NCBI GenBank assembly: GCA_002296055.1
Contig: DBHE01000123.1
Coordinates: 1-31,789, forward strand
Direction of reading: 5' to 3'
Length of the DNA: 31,789 bases
From: Pseudomonadaceae bacterium UBA836
Lineage (GTDB): Bacteria > Pseudomonadota > Gammaproteobacteria > Pseudomonadales > Pseudomonadaceae
Made by a program: the position numbers and the translations under genes. Positions 9,254 to 17,838 of the stretch are shown piece by piece; position 1 is the first letter of the stretch; every line of letters starts with the position of its first letter. Below the pieces are notes generated by a model, which saw nothing but the letters and a program-made list of their open reading frames with translations, ran no database searches and had not been told where the DNA came from.

Positions 9254-9577
9254 ATGACTATCGACAGCAACCGTTTGCTGCTGGAGCTGGAAAAACTGCG
9301 TCGCGAGATCAACCGCAACGTCATCAACCCGGCCATCCCGGAACTCAGCATCGACGCGCTGACCCCGCTACTGGGCATGGTCGCGCAAAGCCGCAAGGCC
9401 TATCTCCGCTGCCTGCTGGATATGGCCGAACATAGCGCCGGCACACCCCCGAGTGAGGAGCAGATCCTCCGCCTGCGCGCTCACCGAGAGACCTACGATG
9501 AACTGGTCAGCGCCGTGAACGCGCTGGAAACCGCCATTCAGCGCGACTATCTGGACGTGCGCGTTAACCGTCGCTGA
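9254..9577 (+). CDS. Conserved hypothetical, mostly helical protein
   Basis: A 107-residue soluble protein beginning MTIDSNRLLLELEKLRREIN. ATG 9254 has GGAG at 9243-9246, so this start is preferred over an earlier in-frame one at 9173. It is helical and rich in charged residues, with no signal peptide, membrane segment or recognised catalytic motif. I do not recognise the function. The last 14 bp overlap the convergent TetR gene. Confidence 0.75.
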   Translation: MTIDSNRLLLELEKLRREINRNVINPAIPELSIDALTPLLGMVAQSRKAYLRCLLDMAEHSAGTPPSEEQILRLRAHRETYDELVSAVNALETAIQRDYLDVRVNRR

Positions 9578-10214
9578 GCCCTTGAGGGTTGGACAGCAGG
9601 CGCAAGCAGCTGTCCAGCTGAGCTGCCACTACTGCCTCCAGGCGCTCGGCGGGCAACTCGACCAGCAATGCATAGCGACGCGCGCCCCAAACCATCAGGT
9701 GCAAGGCTTCCAGCTGCGCCTCTGAGGGCATGACCGGCAAATCGTCCGCAGCCTCCAGCACCCGGCGCCAGGCCTGCAGCAACTCGCTGTAGGCTCGTTG
9801 CTGGTGTTTCGCTTCGGCTATCGCCGGCTCCAGCTCCAGCATCTGCGGATGGAACCAGGCTGCATCGCCAGCCACACCGCCCAGCAGCCGCACCAGACGC
9901 TCGACACGCTGCTGCCAGCTCAGCCCCACCGGGGTTACCGCCTGCTCTTGCACCGCGTGCAGCAGTCGCTCGATGCAATAGCGCACATACCCCGAGTGCA
10001 AGGCCTCCTTGCTGGGAAAGTAGTCATACAGGGTACCCACCGCCACGCCGGCCTCCAGCGCGACAGCCCGCGTCGTGATGCGCTGCCAGCCATCGCGCTG
10101 CCAAATCCGAACATAGGTATCGAAAATCGCTTGCACTGTGACCTTTGCGCGCGCCTGGGTAGGCCGTTTCAGCGGCTTGTTGCGCGCTTGCGGGGGCGTT
10201 GGTTTGCTGGTCAT
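9564..10214 (-). CDS. TetR/AcrR-family transcriptional regulator
   Basis: A 216-residue repressor-type protein. The N-terminal helix-turn-helix reads ITTRAVALEAGVAVGTLYDY followed by FPSKEAL, a classic TetR DNA-binding motif. The C-terminal two-thirds would be the ligand-binding and dimer domain. I chose ATG 10214 (MTSKPTPPQ) over 10256, which would leave only 34 bp to the divergent DUF2855 gene. The head-to-head layout suggests that it controls that gene from the 76-bp gap 10215-10290. The ligand is unknown. Confidence 0.9.
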   Translation of the reverse strand: MTSKPTPPQARNKPLKRPTQARAKVTVQAIFDTYVRIWQRDGWQRITTRAVALEAGVAVGTLYDYFPSKEALHSGYVRYCIERLLHAVQEQAVTPVGLSWQQRVERLVRLLGGVAGDAAWFHPQMLELEPAIAEAKHQQRAYSELLQAWRRVLEAADDLPVMPSEAQLEALHLMVWGARRYALLVELPAERLEAVVAAQLDSCLRLLSNPQGLSDG

Positions 10215-10290
10215 GGAATTCCGAACCCGGTGATCAGACAGACAGGCTACAGTCATCGCACAACGGATTCACCCCCAATCGGAGCAGAAC

Positions 10291-11394
10291 ATGACCGTTA
10301 TCAGCCAACTGCAGAACAACAAGAAAGACCTCAACCAGACCCGTATCACCAGCCAGTCTCTGCCCGCACTGCAACCGGGCGAAGCACTGCTGCGCATCGA
10401 CCGTCTGGCGCTGACCACCAATAACATTACCTACGCAGCCTTTGGCGAAACCCCACACCTGCGCTACTGGGACTTTTTCCCCACCGGCGCAGCCGAATGG
10501 TTCCACATGCCGGCCTGGGGCTTTGCCGAGGTGGTCGAAACCACCGTTGAAGGCCTGGCGATTGGGGAGCGCTTTTACGGTTACTGGCCGATCGCCTCAC
10601 ACGTCGTCATGAACCCCGTACGTGTCTCGGAGCGCGGTTTCTACGACGGCATCCCGCACCGCCTGGAGCTGACGTCCGCCTACAACCAGTACCAGCGCAT
10701 CAGCACCGACGCGGCCTACCGCGCCGAAGACGAAAATTATCAGATGCTGCTGCGCCCGCTGTTCATCACCTCGTTCATGCTGGCCGACTTCCTGGAAGAC
10801 AACGACTTTTTCGGCGCCCGTCAGATCGTCGTGTCCAGCGCCTCCAGCAAGACCGCTTACGGCACCGCCTTCTGCCTGGAAAACAACCCCAAGGTCGAGC
10901 TGATTGGCCTGACGTCCGGCAGCAATACCGCTTTTGTCGAAAAGCTCGGCTGCTACCAGCGCACCCTGGCCTACGGCGATGTTGAGCAGCTGGATGCCAA
11001 CCTGCCCACGCTGTACGTCGACTTCTCCGGTAACAACGAACTGCGTAATCGCGTGCATGACCACTTCAGAGACAACCTGGTACACAGCTGCTTTGCCGGC
11101 TCGTCGCAGAACCACGAACACCTGAGCGCCGCCGACGCCCCCGCCCATGGTCCAGCACCGCAGCCGTACTTTGCTCCCTACCAGATCAAGAAGCGCAACG
11201 CCGACTGGGGCGCTGCCGAAGTCACCCGCAAGTTCAACGAAGCGCAGTTGGCGTTTATCCAGCGCACCAAGAACCCGCAGCAGCCCTGGATGCTGGTTAA
11301 CGAACACAAGGGTATGGAGCAGGCCAAAACCCTGGTCGAAGACCTGGTCGCCGGGCGGATTGATCCCAAGGAAGGGCACGCCGTGCTGCTGTAA
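10291..11394 (+). CDS. DUF2855 family protein (MDR-like fold)
   Basis: A 367-residue protein with an N-terminal GroES-like segment (GEALLRIDRLALTTNNITYA) and the DUF2855 block LRYWDFFPTGAAEWFHMPAW followed by GFAEVV. Mid-protein VVSSASSKTAYGTAF resembles the nucleotide-binding region of medium-chain dehydrogenases, but the usual glycine motif is altered. The substrate and reaction are unknown. GGAG at 10280-10283 supports the start. It is divergent from a TetR regulator, which likely controls it. A long inverted repeat follows the stop. Confidence 0.88.
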   Translation: MTVISQLQNNKKDLNQTRITSQSLPALQPGEALLRIDRLALTTNNITYAAFGETPHLRYWDFFPTGAAEWFHMPAWGFAEVVETTVEGLAIGERFYGYWPIASHVVMNPVRVSERGFYDGIPHRLELTSAYNQYQRISTDAAYRAEDENYQMLLRPLFITSFMLADFLEDNDFFGARQIVVSSASSKTAYGTAFCLENNPKVELIGLTSGSNTAFVEKLGCYQRTLAYGDVEQLDANLPTLYVDFSGNNELRNRVHDHFRDNLVHSCFAGSSQNHEHLSAADAPAHGPAPQPYFAPYQIKKRNADWGAAEVTRKFNEAQLAFIQRTKNPQQPWMLVNEHKGMEQAKTLVEDLVAGRIDPKEGHAVLL

Positions 11395-11402
11395 GCAAGC
11401 AC

Positions 11403-11437
11403 CTGGCTGGCCCCGCCGCTGGACCGGGGCCAGCCAG
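11403..11437 (+). terminator. Inverted repeat after the DUF2855 gene, probable transcription end
   Basis: CTGGCTGGCCCCG (11403-11415) and CGGGGCCAGCCAG (11425-11437) form a perfect 13-bp stem with a 9-nt loop. It begins 8 bp after the stop codon. There is no T-run after it, so it may only stabilise the 3' end or act with Rho. Confidence 0.45.
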
Positions 11438-11489
11438 CCGCTATGCTGGAGTCAGCCAAGGCAGCTCACAGCACAAGGATTCGGTATCG

Positions 11490-12458
11490 ATGCCCAGCCT
11501 CTCCCCCTCCCTGCAATCGGTCACCCGCACGCTCCGTGCCCAGCACCTCTGCACCCTCACTCTCCTGACCGCCAGCCTGCCAGTCCAGGCCGATCCGGCC
11601 TTCATGCAGCGCTGGGTCGAGCAGTTTGCCGACAGCGAGATCGTGTTTCAGCGCGGCAGCACCAACGTCCCCTTTCAGCCATTGGCCTTTGTCGACGCCA
11701 CCCATTACGGTGAGAGCACCCTGGAACGCGCTGACGGCAGCTCGGTCAGCGCCCGTCAGACCACCCTGTCGCAAGGCGCCGTACTACCCTTTTTAATGTC
11801 GCCGCGCGATGCGCTGCTGGTCGGTGACTGGGTCAGTTGGAGCCACTTTGACAGCACCTCCAGCAACCTGGACTCCTTCGACGTGCTGTCGGTGGGCGTG
11901 CCAGTCGGCTGGTTCCGCCAGGTCAACGACCGCTGGCAAGCTGGCGGCTTTGTCATGCCGCTGGGCCACAAGGCCAGCGGCGAGCACTGGAGCTGGGAAA
12001 CCATGACCGGCGGCTTTGCCCGCTATGTGCAAAATGACCGCCTGTGGTGGGCCTTTGGTCTGTACGCCGACTTCAGCCCCGGTGACAACCTGTACCTGCC
12101 TTATGTAGGGGCTTCCTACGCACTCAACGAGCGCTGGACCCTAAGCGCCGTCATGCCCTGGCCAGCAGTGCTGTATGCACCGGACAGTCATACGCTATAC
12201 CGTCTTGGCGTATCACCTTCGGGCGCCAGCTGGTCGACCGAGAACGGCACCAGCGATATTCAATACGAACTGGATACCTGGGACTTCGGCTTTTCCGCCG
12301 CCCGCCGCCTCCAGGGCAACCTCTGGCTGGAAGGTGAAGTGGGTGTCACCGGGCTGACCGGCATGAGTCTGCGCGGCAGCGACTGGGAGGAGCCCGACTT
12401 TGACGTCAGCAACAGCCCCTACATCAGCATTGGTATCAACTTCCGGCCCAGCCTGTGA
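11490..12458 (+). CDS. Outer-membrane beta-barrel protein (DUF6268-like)
   Basis: A 322-residue exported protein with a signal peptide ending near TASLPVQA. The rest alternates short aromatic-rich strands (GFARYVQNDRLWWAFGLYAD, LYLPYVGASYALNERWTLSA), typical of a transmembrane barrel. The C-terminus SPYISIGINFRPSL has an outer-membrane-like amphipathic last strand. AAGGA upstream of ATG 11490 supports the start. It resembles proteins annotated as DUF6268 outer-membrane proteins; this assignment is from memory and tentative. It is convergent with rlpA. Confidence 0.75.
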   Translation: MPSLSPSLQSVTRTLRAQHLCTLTLLTASLPVQADPAFMQRWVEQFADSEIVFQRGSTNVPFQPLAFVDATHYGESTLERADGSSVSARQTTLSQGAVLPFLMSPRDALLVGDWVSWSHFDSTSSNLDSFDVLSVGVPVGWFRQVNDRWQAGGFVMPLGHKASGEHWSWETMTGGFARYVQNDRLWWAFGLYADFSPGDNLYLPYVGASYALNERWTLSAVMPWPAVLYAPDSHTLYRLGVSPSGASWSTENGTSDIQYELDTWDFGFSAARRLQGNLWLEGEVGVTGLTGMSLRGSDWEEPDFDVSNSPYISIGINFRPSL

Positions 12459-12466
12459 GGCTGGTA

Positions 12467-12856
12467 TCAGCGGCCCGGCGCCGGACGCTCTATTTCCAGC
12501 TGAACACGCAGCAACCCGGCGCGCAGGCTGCCGATGCGGCTAAAGGCTGACTTGGACAGGTCGATCACCCGCCCACGCACAAAGGGGCCGCGATCATTGA
12601 TGCGCACCACCACGCTCTTGCCATTGTCCAGGTTGGTGACCTTGACCAAGGTATCGAACGGCAGTGTCTTGTGTGCTGCCGTCAGGGTGGCGTGACTGTA
12701 ACGCTCGCCGTTGGCGGTCAGCTGGTTCTGGTGCCGATCGCCGTAGTAGGAAGCCTGGCCCGTCTCCCGGTAACCGGACTCACCGGTGCCACGCGGCAAC
12801 GCGCTGCAACCGGCCAGCAACAACATCAGGGTCAGAAGAACGACAATGTGCTTCAC
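12467..12856 (-). CDS. Short RlpA-like lipoprotein (no SPOR domain)
   Basis: A 129-residue lipoprotein with lipobox LLAGC (Cys17). The double-psi beta-barrel RlpA domain reads [40 protein letters not shown] and [20 protein letters not shown]. The catalytic-type His62 and Asp88 are present. RlpA cleaves denuded glycan strands as a lytic transglycosylase. The C-terminal SPOR domain that targets RlpA to division septa is absent, so this is probably a paralogue of the main rlpA. It ends eight bases from the convergent barrel gene. Confidence 0.85.
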   Translation of the reverse strand: MKHIVVLLTLMLLLAGCSALPRGTGESGYRETGQASYYGDRHQNQLTANGERYSHATLTAAHKTLPFDTLVKVTNLDNGKSVVVRINDRGPFVRGRVIDLSKSAFSRIGSLRAGLLRVQLEIERPAPGR

Positions 12857-12933
12857 AACGGCTTCACCTCAAATGCACCGGTGTCTCCGGCAATGAGCTG
12901 ATAGACACTGTCAGTTGATGGAGGTTCGCCAAC

Positions 12934-12960
12934 AAAAAAGGGCGCCGAAGCGCCCTTTTC
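12934..12960 (-). terminator. Intrinsic terminator of the sulfatase gene
   Basis: On the minus strand GGGCGC, loop TTCG, GCGCCC is followed by six T. It is a perfect 6-bp stem with an extra-stable UUCG loop, located 16 bp past the sulfatase stop codon. A-T pairs extend the stem on both sides. Confidence 0.9.
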
Positions 12961-12975
12961 AACAACCATGCAAAC

Positions 12976-14516
12976 TCAGCGCGCGCTAGAGCGGCTGGCA
13001 TCTTCAAGCATGTCATCCAGGTCGAGCGAAAAGCTCTCGGCGCGTGGCGGGTAGTCCTTCAGCGATTGCATAAAGGCAGCCACTACCTGAGTGGCCGGGG
13101 CCAGCGTCCAGCTGCGGTTTTCCTGCCACTCATCAAACCCGCGCGCCTCGTGGAAGCGCTCAAACGGGTCCAGCTTGAGATTGGTGATCAGCGGCGTATT
13201 CAGGTCTTGCTGCACACCGTTGAACCACTTGTCCTGGTCCTTGAACAGGAACTTCCAGTCGCCATAACGCACGCCGTGCATCACCGTCTCAGTGAAGTAG
13301 AAAAACTCCTTGCGCTTGGTCGGGCCTTGCTGGGTCAGTACGTCGGTCTGGTCATAGCCGTCCAGATGCACCTTGTAGCGGGTGCCACCGATGCGCGTAC
13401 CGGAAAGCAGTTGCTCCTTCAGCTCAGGCTGACCGAGCATCGACATGATGGTCGGCATCCAGTCTTCCATGGTCATGAACTCGCCGGTAGACACCCCTTC
13501 CGGGATGTGGCCAGGCCAGCGCACCACCATAGGTACGCGGAAACCACCCTCATAGCCACCCACACCCTTTTCGCCACGGAAGGGCTGGTTGCCGCCGTCC
13601 GGCCAGCTGTTGGAGGCCGCGCCGTTATCAGTTGAGAACATCACCAGGGTGTTGTCCGCTACGCCCAGCTCATCCAGCAGGTCCAGCAGCTCGCCAACGT
13701 CATCGTCCATTTCCATCATGCCGTCGGCATACAAGCCATAGCCGCTGCGGCCTTCGTAGTGCTCGTTGAGGTTGGTGCGATAGTGCATGCGCGTGGTGTT
13801 GTGCCAGACAAAGAACGGCTTGCCGGCCTTGACCGCGTCGGTGATAAAGCGCTTGGACTCGACCAGTACCTCCTGGTCCAGGTTGCGCTGGCGCTCCTGC
13901 CCGAAGTTACCCAGGTCTTCGATCTCCTGCTCGCCGTTTTCCTGCGCAACGGAGTGAATAATGCCGCGCTGAGCGAAGTGCTTGGCAACTTCCGGGTCTT
14001 TCGGGAAGTCGTACTCTTCAACATATTCGCCAGCATTCAAGTGGTAAAGAATGCCGTAAAACTCATCAAAGCCATGAGCGGTGGGCAAATGCTCGTCGCG
14101 GTCACCCAAATGGTTTTTGCCAAACTGTCCCGTGGCATAACCCAGGGGTTTGAGCATTTCGGCGATGGTCGGGTCTTCCTTGCTCAAGCCAATCTCAGAG
14201 CCAGGCAAACCCACAGTGCTGAGCCCCACGCGAATGGGATACTGACCAGTAATAAAGGCCGCTCGACCTGCCGTACAGGAGGCCTGGGCGTAATGGTCCA
14301 TAAAGATCATGCCGTCGTTGGCAATGCGGTCGATATTAGGCGTACTGCCGCCCATCATGCCGCGGTGATATTCCACATGCCCACATCATCGCCCCAGATG
14401 ATCAGAATATTGGGGCGCTCGGCGTCTTGCGCCCAGGCCGTAAAGCTGGCCGCACACAATACAGCGCCCACAGCGGCGCTACGCAACAGCTTGCCGCCAC
14501 CCGAAAAGATGTTCAT
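12976..14516 (-). pseudogene. Arylsulfatase, frameshifted near the N-terminus
   Basis: A type I sulfatase split over two frames. The first frame starts at ATG 14516 with a signal peptide ending AWAQ, then RPNILIIWGDDVGMWNI, and stops shortly after. The second frame, from about 14376, continues with YHRGMMGGSTPNIDRIANDG to a normal C-terminus (about 465 residues). Homologues read GDD...NISAY followed directly by the next block. The missing piece fits a 10-base deletion between ATC repeats near 14366-14376. The active-site motif CTAGR is intact, so the Cys could become formylglycine in a functional copy. A terminator follows at 12934-12960. If translation restarts at a GTG (14376), the product would lack the signal peptide and metal-binding Asp pair. 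Confidence 0.85.
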
Positions 14517-14690
14517 TTCCCTTACTCCCTGGTTCCGAATCGTACAACGGCGGCCAGGGCCGTAAGCCCTGCAATGGCATCGCGAATCGTGGCAAAAGGC
14601 CCGCAATAGAGGGCCCGGTCCAAACCACCCAGCACAGCATAGCCGAGTCAGAGGTGGCCGATAAAAGAAAATCGCTTGCGATAACAACAA

Positions 14691-15845
14691 CTACCAGTTG
14701 GAGCCCGCCTGAATGTAGATCGACGAATCTTCCGGCCCTTGCGCCCAGTCAGCCCCCATCCAGAAGCCATAGCGCTCGGCCACCAGATAGCGAAAGCCAC
14801 CGCCCAGGTTACTGACCGAGCTAGCGGCCCCCAGATCGGAAAAGCCGTCTGCCGCCCGCCCTACCCCGCTGAACAGGTTGAACTTCCACTGCGGTCGCCA
14901 CTTCCAGGTCAGCTCAACCTCGCTGGTCAGCACGCTCTCACCCTGATAGCGGGTGGCGGATATACCACGCAAATCAACCGCTGGTAGTACGTAGGGCGGC
15001 AGCTCGCGATCGCCACTCACACCGTCATACTGCACGCGCAACGCCAGATCCCAGCGCGGGCTTAACGTCCAGTAGTTGAGTCCTTGCAAATGCAGGGCGT
15101 TGTACTCAACGTCACTGCCAATTGCATCATCAAAGCGCGTCAGCTGCGCCACATAGTTATAGCCTTGGGTTGGGCCGAGCGGGTTATCGCGCGAGTCATA
15201 CTCCAGCGCCAGCCCCAGCCCCGAGGTGGCGATATCCTGCTCGATGTAGCTGGTCACCAAATCCACCGCCGCCGGCGGTATGCGGCCGATTTCGCGCGAA
15301 CCGGCGTAGCGCAGGTGCACCTTGCGGTACAGCTGACGCATGCCGTAAAACCAGTTTGAATCGCTGTGGCGCTTCATCAACTGCTGAAACAGCACAGGGC
15401 CAGACAGGTTCAACTCAACCGGCCGCTGCACGCTGATCTGCCCCAGTGAGTAGAAGTCCAGGTTCAGGTCACTGAAAAGCAGCGCGCCCTTGTAGCGCAG
15501 TTGATCATCCAACCAAAAGCCGAGATGACCGATGCCGGCGCCCTTGCTGCCATTGTTGGTGGCGCCCAGGCTGAGCAGCGAGATATTGCTGGGCAACACT
15601 TGCTCATCCTGCTGGCCGCGCTGCTGCGGCGACTCATGGAAAAACAACCCGGTCACCGCTAGCCCCACCCCAACCGCCGGCTCGGTGATGATGGTGGGCA
15701 CCGGAATAAAGCCTGCCGGCAAACGAGACAAAAAGCCCTCTGACTCGTACCGCCCATCATCCGGGTCAAAAATATAATCGGTACTCAACTCAGCCCAGGC
15801 GCTACCACACACCAGAACTCCCACTGCTACGGCGACCAGGCGCAT
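14691..15845 (-). CDS. BamA/TamA-type outer-membrane protein (surface antigen D15 family)
   Basis: A 384-residue exported protein with signal peptide MRLVAVAVGVLVCGSAWA. It lacks POTRA repeats. The barrel begins near PVPTIITEPAVGVGLAVTGL and includes GLALEYDSRDNPLGPTQGYN, the typical D15 block, plus an FLSRLPAGF segment near the start. It ends in an aromatic residue (GSNW), as expected for BAM substrates. It lies upstream of the sulfatase on the same strand, 174 bp away. Similar barrel-plus-sulfatase pairs suggest a role in handling sulfated compounds, which is inference. Confidence 0.85.
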   Translation of the reverse strand: MRLVAVAVGVLVCGSAWAELSTDYIFDPDDGRYESEGFLSRLPAGFIPVPTIITEPAVGVGLAVTGLFFHESPQQRGQQDEQVLPSNISLLSLGATNNGSKGAGIGHLGFWLDDQLRYKGALLFSDLNLDFYSLGQISVQRPVELNLSGPVLFQQLMKRHSDSNWFYGMRQLYRKVHLRYAGSREIGRIPPAAVDLVTSYIEQDIATSGLGLALEYDSRDNPLGPTQGYNYVAQLTRFDDAIGSDVEYNALHLQGLNYWTLSPRWDLALRVQYDGVSGDRELPPYVLPAVDLRGISATRYQGESVLTSEVELTWKWRPQWKFNLFSGVGRAADGFSDLGAASSVSNLGGGFRYLVAERYGFWMGADWAQGPEDSSIYIQAGSNW

Positions 15846-15953
15846 CCTGCTTCCTCACTCAGACTGATCCAGCGAAATAGACGCGCACAGCGCGACCTTG
15901 TGAGAATAGTCGTCACCTGCACGATTTGCCTGCCGGCCACTGCAAGATCATGG

Positions 15954-16787
15954 CTACCTGGCTACTGGTCGCTCACGCAGAAAACGCGCAAACCGGGGCA
16001 AGCCGCTGGAGGTAAAGCCGTTATAGCGATAGGTGACCCGCACACCCAGCGCTGGGGGCTGTTCGCGCTCGGCATCGCTCAGGCCACTGCCCAGTCGAAA
16101 GCGACGCCCCTGCTCGTCTTCCACCACGAGCGCGCCGACCAGGCCCTGATACTTGCCACGCCCTGCGGTGTAACCCACCACCACAGCCTCGGCATCGTCA
16201 TAGGGTTTGAACTTGATCAGCGCGGCGTTGCGCCCGTCCTGATAACGCGCCGCCTGGTGGTGCAACATCAGGCCCTCGCCACCAGCGGCGACCACCTGCT
16301 CCAGTTCACGCTCTAGCGCTGCGGTGCTGGCAAGCCTGAACTGAGGCACAGCTACAAGGTAGTCACTACCGTGCTCGCTCAGCCTTGCCATGGCCGCTAC
16401 CCGCTCGCTGAAGGTACCCGCATGGGTCGGCAGGTCAAACACCATAAAGCGCACCTGCTGCCAACCCTGTTCCGGGGCATCGCTAGTGCGTACCAGCGCG
16501 CTGATCTGCTCAAAGCGGCCGCGCCCCAGCCACAACTCACCGTCCATCGGCTGCGTTGGCCAGCCCTGAGTAAACCAGGCGGGTGAGCGAATCGGGTAGC
16601 CACTGCGCGTCAGCAGCTGCTCACCATCCCAGCGGCCACGCACGCCATCGAGCTTCTCGCTGATCCAGTATTGTTCAACCTGCACCTCGCCCTGATAGCT
16701 TTCAGCCAACTGCAGCGGCGCCTGCTGGGCGCAGAGGCCCTGCGCCACCAACAGCATTGCCAAGCCCGTCCACCGCCATGCACGCAT
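15954..16787 (-). CDS. Periplasmic ATP-dependent DNA ligase, LigE type
   Basis: A 277-residue minimal ligase with a signal peptide (MRAWRWTGLAMLLVAQGLCA). The nucleotidyltransferase motif I is SEKLDGVRGRW with the AMP-accepting Lys45. Motif III-like MDGELW, motif IV GGEGLMLHH and motif V LIKFKPYDDAEAVVVGY follow. The C-terminal OB-fold starts near LVGALVVEDEQG. LigE enzymes of Gram-negative bacteria are exported and are thought to repair DNA outside the cytoplasm, possibly during uptake. It is a single-gene unit here. Confidence 0.9.
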   Translation of the reverse strand: MRAWRWTGLAMLLVAQGLCAQQAPLQLAESYQGEVQVEQYWISEKLDGVRGRWDGEQLLTRSGYPIRSPAWFTQGWPTQPMDGELWLGRGRFEQISALVRTSDAPEQGWQQVRFMVFDLPTHAGTFSERVAAMARLSEHGSDYLVAVPQFRLASTAALERELEQVVAAGGEGLMLHHQAARYQDGRNAALIKFKPYDDAEAVVVGYTAGRGKYQGLVGALVVEDEQGRRFRLGSGLSDAEREQPPALGVRVTYRYNGFTSSGLPRFARFLRERPVAR

Positions 16788-16915
16788 TCGGTCATCCTTT
16801 TCTCTGACGCATCACTCATCAGCTACACAAAAGGGACTCAGCGCATGGGTCAATCACTGCGCCTTGCAGATGCGGGCCAGCGCGCATTCGCGCGGAAAAC
16901 AAGCGCCCAAACGCA

Positions 16916-16940
16916 CAACACCGGCACAGAGCCGGTGTTG
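16916..16940 (-). repeat. Perfect 10-bp inverted repeat after queH
   Basis: CAACACCGGC (16916-16925) and GCCGGTGTTG (16931-16940) pair with a 5-nt loop, starting 21 bp past the queH stop. No T-run follows on either strand. It probably marks the queH transcript end, but an intrinsic terminator is not proven. Confidence 0.45.
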
Positions 16941-16961
16941 AAGGGCTAACAGGTGGGGCCC

Positions 16962-17642
16962 TCAGGTGCCTGCGTCGTCATCACCGTAATACTGCACACC
17001 AATACGGATCAGATCCCGCCCCTGGGAGCGGCGATGCAGGTTGCTGTCGCGCAGCGAATAGATACAGCCGCAGTACTCCTGCTGATAGAAGCGCTCGCGC
17101 TTGCTGATCTCGATCATGCGCGCGCTGCCACCGCCCTTGCGCCAGTTGTAATCCCAGTAACGCAGCGCAGGATAGGGCTTGGCGGCGCGATGGCCACAGT
17201 CGTTGATTTGCGCCATGTTCTTCCAGCGCGAGATACCCAGCGAGCTGCTGATCAGCGAGTAGCCGTGCTCATGGGCGTACAGCGCAGTGCGCTCAAAACG
17301 CATGTCAAAACACATGGTGCAGCGCACACCGCGCTCGGGCTCGTGCTCCATGCCCTTGGCACGGGCAAACCAGTTGTCGGTGTCATAGTCGGCGTCGATA
17401 AAGGGCACGCCGTGCTGCTCGGCAAAGCGAATATTCTCCTGCTTGCGGATTTCGTATTCCTTGGCCGGATGAATATTGGGGTTATAAAAGAAGATCGCGT
17501 AATCGATACCGGTGGCGTGGATCGCCTCCATCACCTCGCCTGAGCACGGCGCGCAGCAAGAATGCAGCAGCAACCGATCCTTCTGCGCGTCAAAGTCACG
17601 CGGCAGCGGCAAGGGAATGCGTTCAAAGGTATCGCTGGTCAT
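16962..17642 (-). CDS. queH: Epoxyqueuosine reductase QueH
   Basis: A 226-residue QueH (DUF208) protein that reduces epoxyqueuosine to queuosine in tRNA, the non-cobalamin alternative to QueG. The cysteines that bind the Fe-S cluster and nearby metal are present: [10 protein letters not shown] (C29, C30, C33), RCTMCFD (C108, C111) and YCGCIYSL (C191, C193). The length is normal. A two-tier terminator hairpin lies between the start codon and any upstream promoter (17658-17700), so the leader may control expression. Confidence 0.93.
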   Translation of the reverse strand: MTSDTFERIPLPLPRDFDAQKDRLLLHSCCAPCSGEVMEAIHATGIDYAIFFYNPNIHPAKEYEIRKQENIRFAEQHGVPFIDADYDTDNWFARAKGMEHEPERGVRCTMCFDMRFERTALYAHEHGYSLISSSLGISRWKNMAQINDCGHRAAKPYPALRYWDYNWRKGGGSARMIEISKRERFYQQEYCGCIYSLRDSNLHRRSQGRDLIRIGVQYYGDDDAGT

Positions 17643-17657
17643 AGCCGTCTCGGCAAC

Positions 17658-17700
17658 AAAAAATGGCCGCTCATCTTCGCAGAAGTTGCCCAGGCGGCCA
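17658..17700 (-). terminator. Terminator hairpin in the queH leader
   Basis: On the minus strand TGGCCGC (17700-17694) pairs with GCGGCCA (17670-17664), followed by six T (17663-17658). A second stem CTTC/GAAG lies inside the loop. It ends only about 15 bp before the queH ATG. The only other upstream gene points away, so this terminator sits in the queH leader itself. Confidence 0.65.
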
Positions 17701-17838
17701 ACCTGCCTGCCCTCCCCCAGCCATCCACGTACCTAAGTTTAGGGATTACAGCACACAGTGTTAGCCGTATGGTGGCTAGAAGACATCAATAGACACTGCC
17801 AAACGGTCAACCTAGGCACACTCCAACGGGGAGCTAGC

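Noticed and set aside
12976..14376. Treating the long sulfatase frame as a complete gene starting at GTG 14376
   Set aside because: It lacks the signal peptide and the metal-binding GDD region, which are found just upstream in another frame.
14662..14682. Possible terminator after the BamA-like gene (ATCGC/GCGAT followed by TTTTCTTTT on the minus strand)
   Set aside because: The stem has only four or five pairs with an unsuitably small loop, so the T-rich run alone is not enough.
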